A stretch of 5,859 nucleotides of DNA from Bacteroidales bacterium (lineage in GTDB: Bacteria; Bacteroidota; Bacteroidia; Bacteroidales; Bacteroidaceae), in the NCBI GenBank assembly GCA_004555245.1, contig SFIS01000100.1:1-5859 (forward strand), given 5' to 3'. Of this stretch, positions 1-5,766 are shown in pieces. Below the pieces are notes generated by a model. The model was not told where the DNA came from. It searched no databases and saw only the letters and a list, made by a program, of their open reading frames with translations. Both the position numbers and the translations under genes were made by a program. Numbering within the stretch: position 1 is the first letter of the stretch; each line of letters starts with the position of its first letter.

Positions 1-40
1 TACATTTGCTATTGCTTTGAGAAAAACATTTTCCATGATG

Positions 41-48
41 CAAAGATA
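41..48 (-). promoter_or_regulatory. Possible leftward promoter -7 box at the window edge
   Basis: On the minus strand these bases read TATCTTTG, an exact match to the Bacteroidota -7 consensus TAnnTTTG. No TTTG or TTG lies at the expected distance upstream (about 68-72), so the promoter is only half supported. Four bases further on, at 36, an ATG opens a minus-strand frame that stays open to the window edge (MENVFLKAIANV, 12 codons). If the box is real, transcription would start about at that ATG, giving a leaderless or nearly leaderless message. The frame is too short to identify. Chance occurrence in A/T-rich DNA is a real alternative. Confidence 0.25.
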
Positions 49-77
49 ATCATAATTTCATAAACTAACTATAATCC

Positions 78-135
78 CCACTGATTTTCTACTGAGCCAG
101 AAAGAGCCCCGCGGAAAAACCGCGGGGAACAGTGG
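78..135. other. Nested GC-rich hairpin
   Basis: An inner perfect 8-bp stem pairs CCCCGCGG (107-114) with CCGCGGGG (120-127) around an A5 loop. An outer 6-bp stem pairs CCACTG (78-83) with CAGTGG (130-135), leaving a lopsided internal loop of 23 and 2 nt. It stands out in otherwise A/T-rich DNA. No T-run follows it on the plus strand; on the minus strand the next bases are CTCTTTCTGG, only weakly terminator-like. It could be a poor leftward terminator, a fragment of a small structured RNA, or a remnant. The pairing is seen directly; the role is unknown. Confidence 0.45.
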
Positions 136-136
136 C

Positions 137-255
137 AAAGAGGAAGGCATGTCAATGGAAGACGAGGCATGGGAAGGAGAGGCAAGGAGAGGCATGGAAA
201 GGAGATGAAATGAGAGGCATGGTGATGATGGAGACGAGGCATGGAGGAAGGAAAC
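137..255. repeat. Purine-rich imperfect repeat with GGCATG units
   Basis: The plus strand is overwhelmingly A and G here, with recurring units of the form GAGGCATGG. GGCATG starts at 146, 166, 191, 216 and 238, and a variant GGCAAG at 181, so unit spacing is irregular (20, 15, 10, 25 and 22 bases). Short plus-strand frames from its ATGs hit stops within about 20 codons, and the minus-strand frame translates to low-complexity Ser/Pro/His-rich sequence, so I do not call a gene. It may be a decayed minisatellite or a polypurine tract able to adopt unusual DNA structure. It lacks the uniform repeats and spacers of a CRISPR array. Confidence 0.55.
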
Positions 256-266
256 TTGTGGGAATA

Positions 267-341
267 TGATATTATTACTATGTGAAAGTGTGAAAATATG
301 TTTAGATATTGGTGGATAATGCAAAAAAAATAATAATATCA
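267..341. repeat. 11-bp inverted repeat upstream of the promoter
   Basis: TGATATTATTA (267-277) is perfectly complementary in inverted orientation to TAATAATATCA (331-341), with 53 bp between. The right arm ends 32 bp before the predicted -33 box, so it could be a paired regulator site or a looping operator for the downstream operon. Both arms are pure A/T apart from one base, in A/T-rich surroundings, so chance is a serious alternative. No regulator gene in the window could be its partner. Confidence 0.35.
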
Positions 342-372
342 AGGAAAGGCATTAACATATCTTTTTTTTTTT

Positions 373-403
373 TTTGTTTGTTAAAAAGAAAAGTGTATCT
401 TTG
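373..403 (+). promoter_or_regulatory. Predicted promoter of the susC/susD-like operon
   Basis: TTTG at 373-376 and TATCTTTG at 396-403 are separated by exactly 19 bases, matching the Bacteroidota primary-sigma consensus (TTTG, 19-21 bases, TAnnTTTG). The -33 box is the end of an uninterrupted T14 tract (362-375) that may act as an upstream A/T element. Transcription would start about 407-411, leaving a 5' leader of roughly 410 nt before the ATG at 823. A 6-bp hairpin (TGATTA, GAA loop, TAATCA; 409-423) sits at the predicted 5' end. The match is seen directly; the start site and its assignment to this operon are inferred from orientation and the lack of any gene between. Confidence 0.72.
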
Positions 404-822
404 CAATGTGATTAGAATAATCATGAGACAAATTGTAACATATATATATTCAAGTACAAGTTTTGAATCAATACAGACAAAAAACACAAGTTAAACAATA
501 GTAGATATATAACATTAAAAAATTACCATTAATGTAATAGTTTTAGATTGTCAAAAGGAGACCTTTTAAGAATAGTGTAAAGTCATTGTATGTTTGACCA
601 ATCACTGTCGAGTGAAAGGTATCGCATAAGCCACATCTCTCCGACGTGAAGTCGAAAGGCATGAGGTGTTATGGTAAACGAGTGATACGGCGTGGAGCCG
701 TCACCGGTTTACATATAATGACTTTACCTTTCTGTAGATGTGAGAATGTGAGGCACGTGATGCTTCGGATTTGATTGTCATAACAGAACACCAATATATT
801 AACCAACATAAAAGTAAAACGT
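404..822 (+). promoter_or_regulatory. Long structured 5' leader of the operon
   Basis: About 400 nt separate the predicted promoter from the first gene, with no convincing gene. The first part (404-552) is A/T-rich with small hairpins at 409-423 and 522-538. Next come a perfect 6-bp hairpin AAAAGG/CCTTTT with an AGA loop (553-567), the large closed RNA element (577-727, listed separately), and a hairpin GAGGCA/TGCTTC with a CGTGA loop (750-766). The last 55 bases are A/T-rich and apparently unpaired, as expected where Bacteroidota ribosomes load without a Shine-Dalgarno sequence. CACATCT (632-638), inside the element, is also perfectly complementary to AGATGTG (736-742), and GAAAGG (614-619 or 654-659) to CCTTTC (727-732). 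These competing pairings would disrupt the main fold, so a two-state leader is conceivable. Regulation is inference. Confidence 0.55.
577..727 (+). ncRNA. Unrecognised structured RNA element, closed four-helix junction
   Basis: GTAAAGTCATTGTATGT (577-593) pairs along all 17 positions, one of them a G-U, with ACATATAATGACTTTAC (711-727). Inside are three hairpins that can coexist. P2 is TCACT/AGTGA with a GTCG loop (602-615). P3 is a longer arm at 626-672: ATAA/TTAT, CATCTC/GAGGTG and CGAC/GTCG capped by GTGAA. P4 is at 674-712: GTAAAC/GTTTAC, GTG/CAC and ACGGC/GCCGT capped by GTGGA. P4 takes the two innermost closing pairs, leaving 15 for P1. The element is noticeably richer in G+C than its surroundings. 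I see no signature of cobalamin, TPP, SAM, glycine, fluoride or cyclic-di-GMP riboswitches. It could be a cis-regulatory leader, a processed small RNA, or, given the long terminal inverted repeat, a miniature mobile element, though no target-site duplication is visible. The fold was worked out by eye, without energy calculation or alignment. Confidence 0.5.
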
Positions 823-3800
823 ATGAGAAGAATTCTAACTTTAATGACACTATGCCTGATTATGACAGTCAGCGCATGGGCACAGACGACAGTCAGTGGT
901 GTTGTCATCAGTTCAGAGGACGGTCTCCCTATTGCAGGTGCCTCGGTAAAGGTCCTTGGTACGAGCAAGGGTGTCGTAACGGATGTCAACGGCAAGTATT
1001 CTATCAGTGTGCCTTCAGAGGGTTCTCGTCTTGAGATATCTTATGTAGGCATGATTTCCCGCATTGTAAAGTCCGGCCAGAATGTCAGGACAGAGCTTGA
1101 CATTGACGCGGCAGGTCTGGAAGAAGTCGTAGTGGTGGCATACGGTACACAGAAGAAGACCTCTCTTACCGGTGCCATCCAGTCAGTGAAGAGCGAGGCC
1201 ATCGAGATGCGTCCCACCTCGAGTGTGACGACAGCCCTTGAAGGCACAGTAGCCGGTGTGCAGGTCAACAGCACATACGGAGCTCCAGGAACAGACCCTT
1301 CGATTCGCATCCGTGGTGTCGGAACGGTCAACGGTTCTTCGTCTCCGCTTTATGTTCTTGACGGCGTACCGTTCGGCGGCAACATCTCCGACCTCAACCC
1401 TGCCGACATCGAATCCATCTCCGTGTTGAAGGATGCGGCTTCTGCCGCCTTGTACGGCAACCGTGCATCTAACGGTGTCATCCTCATCACCTCGAAGAAA
1501 GGCAAGATGGGCAAGCTGAACGTGTCTCTCGACATCAAGCAGGGAACATACAGCCGCGGTGTGCCGGAGTATGACCGTGCAGACGCCCGCCAGTGGATGG
1601 AGCTTGAGTGGCAGAACCTGCGCAACTCGCGTATTTCGGGCAACGGTGAGGATGCAGCGACTGCTGCTGCCTATGCATCAAAGAACCTCATCGACGAAAT
1701 CGTTTATCTCAACATCTTCAACAAGCCCAACGATGCTCTCTTTGACGCAAACGGCAAGATGGCAGCCGACGCGAGCATCCTTCCCGGTTATGTTGACGAC
1801 CTCGACTGGTACGACTTCGGTGTACGTGCCGGCTACCGTCAGGAGTATAACATCAACGCCAACGGCAGCAATGACAAGGCCGACTATCGTTTCTCAGCCG
1901 GCTATCTGGACGAGAACGGCTATCTGAAAGATTCCGGCTTCGAGCGTTTCTCCGGCAGTGTGGCATTGAATGTCCGTCCTGTCTCATGGTTCAAGACCGG
2001 TCTGCAGATGAATGCCAGCCATCAGAACCTCACGAACACGAACGGTAGCTCAGATGCCAGCTACACCAACGTGTTCATGTACGCCCGCAATATCGCCCCT
2101 GTCTATCCTGTGCATCTGCATGATGTGACGACCGGCGAGTATATCCTTGACCTTTTTGGAAACAAGCAGTACGACCCGGGTTCATATATCGACGAGAACG
2201 GCAATGTCATCCTTACCCGTAACCAGTATGTGGACCGTCACGTGTTCTACGAGAATGAGCTGAACTACGACAAGACAGTTCGCAACACCATGAATGCGAC
2301 AGCCTATATCGAGCTTAACCTCCCTTACGGTTTCAACGCTATCGTAAAGGGCAACCTCAACACTCGCAACAGCCGCAACTACACCTACAACAGTGCCATC
2401 ATCGGTGACGGTAAAGGCTCATTAGGACGTTCAAAGCGTGAAGAGTACAGCTACAAGAACTACACGTTCCAGCAGCAGCTGACCTGGGCCGGTGAGTTCG
2501 GCAACCATGCAGTCGATGCCCTTATAGGTCACGAGAACTACTCTAACGAGTACAACTATCTCTACGGCTACAAGACCAACGAGATTATGCCGGGCTGGGG
2601 CAACTTCACCAACTTCACGAGCATCACGTCTCTCGACGGTGCAGACTATGAATACAAGACAGAATCTTATCTCGGCCGTGTACGTTACAACTATGCCGAC
2701 CGTTACAATGTAGAGGCAAGCATCCGCCGCGACGGTTCGTCACGCTTCCACAAGGATTCACGCTGGGGTACATTCTGGTCGCTTGGCGCCAACTGGATTA
2801 TCTCCAACGAGGAATTCATGAAGGAATACAAGTTTGTGAACTACCTGAAACTCCGCGCTGACTACGGTGAGGTAGGTAACGACGCCGGTGCGGGCTACTA
2901 TGCATATCAGGCACTCTACACAATGGAGCAGAACGCCAACAAGGGCGCGCTCTATCTCACACAGTTCCCGAGCAAGAATCTGAAGTGGGAGACAGGCCAG
3001 TCATGGGGTATCGGTGTCGAGGCACGCCTCTTCAACCGCTGGAATCTCAGCATGGAATATTTCGACAAACGCAACAAAGACCTCCTCTTTGATGTATATC
3101 TTCCGCTTTCTTCCGGTGCCACGACTTCAGGCTCTGCCGAGTCTGTCGTGACAAAGAACCTCGGCACCATCGTTAACCGCGGCTTCGAGGTTTCGACGGA
3201 TGTTGATGTCTATAAGGACAAGGACTGGAGAGTCAATGTAGGTGCCAACCTCACCTTTATAAAGAATAAGGTCACGAAACTTCCGGAGCAGAACAAGGAC
3301 GGAATCATTGACGGTACGAAATACATCATGGAAGGCCGCTCACGTTATGACTTCTACATATATACCTACGAAGGCGTTGATTCCAAGAACGGTTATTCTC
3401 TCTATAAGTTCAACGACGGTGACGCTCAGGGAAACAGCTATCGCTTCGAGCTTGACGGTGTGAAGTACGGCAACTGGGAAGTTGACAAAACCGGAGAGTA
3501 TGTAGCGAAAGAGATAAAAGGGGCCGACCTTCAAAATGTTGTAGTCATCGACGGTGTTCCGTATTCATACGTCTCTAACTATGCAAAGAAAGAGTTCCAC
3601 GGTTCAGCCATCGCTCCTGTATATGGCAGCTTCAATTTCGGCGTGACATGGAAGCAGCTCTCTCTCAACGCCCTCTTCACATATCAGATAGGCGGCAAGG
3701 TCATCGACTACAACTACCAGTCGTTGATGCAGGCAGGATCTACTCCTTCTTCTTTCCATATCGACGCATTGAAGTCATGGACAGTTGAAGACGCCACCGA

Positions 3801-4116
3801 GACGAGCGCGATATGGTCAGGCGATGTCCCTGTTCTCGACTACAACATCAGTTCACAGGTCAACACCACATCATCACGCTGGCTCACCTCTGCAAGCTAT
3901 ATCTGTCTGAAGAACCTCAACATCGGCTATCAGCTTCCGAAGAGCCTTGTGAACAAGGTGCAGCTTCAGGGCGTTTCTGTTAATGTGGCATGCGAGAACC
4001 TCTTCACCAAGACAGCACGTAAGGGTATGAACCCGCAGCAGACCTTCAACGGCACGCAATACAACTATCTCGTTACGCCGCGTGTGTTCTCTGTCGGTCT
4101 TAACGTCAAGTTCTAA
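823..4116 (+). CDS. SusC/RagA-family TonB-dependent outer-membrane transporter
   Basis: A complete 1097-residue protein of normal family length. Residues 1-20 form a signal peptide with probable cleavage after AWA, before Q21. About 22-98 is the carboxypeptidase-regulatory-like beta-sandwich typical of SusC (TVSGVV, GKYSISVP). A TonB-box-like EEVVVVAYGTQKK lies at 100-112. The plug domain follows (about 112-227) with the family signature: PLYVLDGVP (175-183), NPADIESISVLKDA (192-205), ALYG (209-212), NGVILITSKKG (217-227). The rest, to a terminal Phe, is the 22-stranded barrel, including the usual EYN...RFSAGYLDENGYLKDSGFERFSG stretch (341-378). It sits in the outer membrane and should import oligomers with the SusD-like partner 20 nt downstream, powered by TonB-ExbBD. 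No STN domain precedes the N-terminal domain, so direct anti-sigma signalling is not expected. The ATG at 823 is chosen because it gives the signal peptide; the upstream bases are A/T-rich without a Shine-Dalgarno sequence. Substrate unknown, probably a glycan. Confidence 0.96.
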   Translation: MRRILTLMTLCLIMTVSAWAQTTVSGVVISSEDGLPIAGASVKVLGTSKGVVTDVNGKYSISVPSEGSRLEISYVGMISRIVKSGQNVRTELDIDAAGLEEVVVVAYGTQKKTSLTGAIQSVKSEAIEMRPTSSVTTALEGTVAGVQVNSTYGAPGTDPSIRIRGVGTVNGSSSPLYVLDGVPFGGNISDLNPADIESISVLKDAASAALYGNRASNGVILITSKKGKMGKLNVSLDIKQGTYSRGVPEYDRADARQWMELEWQNLRNSRISGNGEDAATAAAYASKNLIDEIVYLNIFNKPNDALFDANGKMAADASILPGYVDDLDWYDFGVRAGYRQEYNINANGSNDKADYRFSAGYLDENGYLKDSGFERFSGSVALNVRPVSWFKTGLQMNASHQNLTNTNGSSDASYTNVFMYARNIAPVYPVHLHDVTTGEYILDLFGNKQYDPGSYIDENGNVILTRNQYVDRHVFYENELNYDKTVRNTMNATAYIELNLPYGFNAIVKGNLNTRNSRNYTYNSAIIGDGKGSLGRSKREEYSYKNYTFQQQLTWAGEFGNHAVDALIGHENYSNEYNYLYGYKTNEIMPGWGNFTNFTSITSLDGADYEYKTESYLGRVRYNYADRYNVEASIRRDGSSRFHKDSRWGTFWSLGANWIISNEEFMKEYKFVNYLKLRADYGEVGNDAGAGYYAYQALYTMEQNANKGALYLTQFPSKNLKWETGQSWGIGVEARLFNRWNLSMEYFDKRNKDLLFDVYLPLSSGATTSGSAESVVTKNLGTIVNRGFEVSTDVDVYKDKDWRVNVGANLTFIKNKVTKLPEQNKDGIIDGTKYIMEGRSRYDFYIYTYEGVDSKNGYSLYKFNDGDAQGNSYRFELDGVKYGNWEVDKTGEYVAKEIKGADLQNVVVIDGVPYSYVSNYAKKEFHGSAIAPVYGSFNFGVTWKQLSLNALFTYQIGGKVIDYNYQSLMQAGSTPSSFHIDALKSWTVEDATETSAIWSGDVPVLDYNISSQVNTTSSRWLTSASYICLKNLNIGYQLPKSLVNKVQLQGVSVNVACENLFTKTARKGMNPQQTFNGTQYNYLVTPRVFSVGLNVKF

Positions 4117-4136
4117 TCAAAAAAACGCATACAATC

Positions 4137-5711
4137 ATGAAAAAGTATATATTAATTTTCACGGCAGCATCCTCAATGGTGCTTGCTTCGTGCAGCAGCG
4201 ATTATCTTGATACTGTGCCGAATGACCAAACCTCTACCACAAACGCATTCTCCACAACAGAGAACTGCGCTCTTGCACTCAACGGCGTTGCCAAGATGAT
4301 GACAACGCAGTATCTTAGCACGCAGGGCATGAACGGTGAGGGTACGATAAAGAACTGGTGCAACAATTTCAATGGCAACGACACCCAGAAATGCAAGCAG
4401 ACGGGATGGGCTTCGCTGTGGAACAACCTTGCTACGTACAAAAACAGCAAGACTACGTCTTACAACTATTACATCTGGTACTATTACTATAAGCTCATCG
4501 GCAATGCCAACCAGATTATAGATAATGTCGATGCAGCTGCGGGCCCGGAGTCAGACAAGGCGTTTATCAAGGCCCAGGCTCTTGTCTTTCGTGCTTACGC
4601 TTTCTATCAGCTGTCAACGATGTACGGCATCCGCTGGTGCGACTCAGAGAATGGGGCGGCAAACGGCATCGTGCTACGTACGTCAGCCACAGACCCTCTT
4701 GCACCGCAAGACGCACCGCTTTCAACACTTGCCGAGACATTCGAGCAGATTTACAAGGACCTTGACGATGCTATCGCCCTCTTCGGCAAGTCTGGCGGAA
4801 AGCGTGCATCAAGCGAGTTCTATCTTCCAGACCTCAGTGTGGCATACGCCGTCAAGGCACGTGCCGCCCTCTATCGTGAGGACTGGGCGACAGCAGCTGA
4901 CTGTGCAGCAAAGGCACGCTCCGGCTACACTCTCATGAGCGCAAATGACTACGCCGCTGGTTTCAATGCTCCGAACAGCGAATGGATGTGGGGCGTTTAT
5001 GAGGCAGAAGACCAGACACTCTACTACTACAGCTATTTCGCTTACATCGGTTCCAACTCTTCAGCTTCAGCCAGCCGCACTTATCCTGTAGCCATCTCAA
5101 AGGAGCTTATTGACAAGATTCCTGCCACTGACGTTCGCCGTGATCTCTTCCTCGTGCCTCAGACAGATACGGAGTTCAAGGAAATGGACAGTTACGGATG
5201 CACGAAAAAGGGCACGATGTTCACCCGTGGCAAGGAATCCGGCTATGTCTATAACACATCAGCGATCTACGGCTATATGCAGTTCAAGCTCCGTGCGGCA
5301 TTCATGCCTGGCGGCGGCTCGTTCAATCTCTTCCGTGCATCAGAGATGTACTATATCGAGGCAGAGGCAGACTGCCATCTCGGCAAGGACAGTGAGGCAC
5401 AGCAGTTGCTCTACGACGTGACAAAGCGTTTTGATCCGGCTTACACGAAATCTACAAAGACCGGTGCCGACCTTCTTGACGAGGTGACGACCTACCGCCG
5501 TTTCGACTTATTCGGTGAAGGCTTTGACTGGACAGACTTCAAGCGCTGGAAGAAAGACATCGTGCGCAAGAAGCTTACCGTGTCAAAGGGCCTTGCAAGC
5601 CCCGGCAGCTTCTGCTCGACATTTGCCATCACAATCAAGGCTGATGAGATTAACCGTTGGCAGTGGGCTATTCCTAACAAGGAATGTGACTACAACACGC
5701 TCATTGAATGA
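4137..5711 (+). CDS. SusD/RagB-family nutrient-binding surface lipoprotein
   Basis: A complete 524-residue lipoprotein of usual family length. Residues 1-18 are a lipoprotein signal with lipobox L16-A17-S18-C19. The residues after the lipidated Cys, SSDYLD, are acidic and fit surface export in Bacteroidota. The N-terminal half holds the SusD-like, TPR-rich helical region, with RAYAFYQLSTMYG at 152-164. The C-terminal RagB/SusD half carries LFRASEMYYIEAEA (398-411), RRFDLFGEGFDWTDFKRW (454-471) and the closing IPNKE (512-516). Aromatic clusters at 109-118 and 295-303 are candidates for ligand stacking. It should cap the upstream SusC-like barrel as a lid that captures the substrate at the cell surface. 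It lies 20 nt behind that gene, surely co-transcribed, with an A-rich spacer and no Shine-Dalgarno sequence. An intrinsic terminator follows within 25 nt, so it is the last gene of the operon. The substrate cannot be read from the sequence. Confidence 0.95.
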   Translation: MKKYILIFTAASSMVLASCSSDYLDTVPNDQTSTTNAFSTTENCALALNGVAKMMTTQYLSTQGMNGEGTIKNWCNNFNGNDTQKCKQTGWASLWNNLATYKNSKTTSYNYYIWYYYYKLIGNANQIIDNVDAAAGPESDKAFIKAQALVFRAYAFYQLSTMYGIRWCDSENGAANGIVLRTSATDPLAPQDAPLSTLAETFEQIYKDLDDAIALFGKSGGKRASSEFYLPDLSVAYAVKARAALYREDWATAADCAAKARSGYTLMSANDYAAGFNAPNSEWMWGVYEAEDQTLYYYSYFAYIGSNSSASASRTYPVAISKELIDKIPATDVRRDLFLVPQTDTEFKEMDSYGCTKKGTMFTRGKESGYVYNTSAIYGYMQFKLRAAFMPGGGSFNLFRASEMYYIEAEADCHLGKDSEAQQLLYDVTKRFDPAYTKSTKTGADLLDEVTTYRRFDLFGEGFDWTDFKRWKKDIVRKKLTVSKGLASPGSFCSTFAITIKADEINRWQWAIPNKECDYNTLIE

Positions 5712-5733
5712 TGAATCTATAATTTCTCTCTCT

Positions 5734-5766
5734 CGCAGGGCAGCATCTTGCTGCCCTGCGTTTTTT
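5734..5766 (+). terminator. Intrinsic terminator of the operon
   Basis: A perfect 12-bp stem pairs 5734-5745 (CGCAGGGCAGCA) with 5749-5760 (TGCTGCCCTGCG) around a TCT loop and is followed directly by T6 (5761-5766). It begins 22 nt after the SusD-like stop codon, so transcription should end here unless there is read-through. It is also the apparent docking site of the group II intron that starts at the next base. Confidence 0.93.

Noticed and set aside
137..255. CRISPR array
   Set aside because: The units are short, irregularly spaced and degenerate, with no uniform spacers.
58..342. Minus-strand frame of 94 codons
   Set aside because: It is the antisense of the purine repeat and the hairpin; the product is low-complexity Ser/Pro/His/Leu with no domain, and no promoter or partner gene supports it.
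302..494. Overlapping 61-codon frames on both strands
   Set aside because: They run through the T14 tract and the promoter in A/T-rich DNA. The phenylalanine run comes from poly-T.
589..596. TATGTTTG as a second -7 box closer to susC
   Set aside because: It matches TAnnTTTG but has no TTTG or TTG at the proper distance upstream, and it lies inside the 17-bp closing stem. The promoter at 373-403 is far better.
590..649. Plus-strand 19-codon frame in the leader (ATG at 590)
   Set aside because: Its start codon lies in the closing helix and the frame has no recognisable content. Chance is sufficient.
577..766. Cobalamin riboswitch, as found before some Bacteroidota outer-membrane transporter genes
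   Set aside because: The conserved B12-box (GCCACTG-like) and the other core motifs are absent, and the transporter shows no BtuB-specific features.
661..774. Plus-strand 37-codon frame beginning at the ATG at 661
   Set aside because: It lies inside the structured leader element, is rich in Arg and Cys codons explained by the stem sequences, and has no supporting start context. The RNA fold explains this stretch better.
669..995. Minus-strand 108-codon frame across the leader and susC start
   Set aside because: Half of it is antisense to the signal peptide and first domain of the SusC-like protein, and the rest is antisense to the paired leader RNA. No promoter was found for it.
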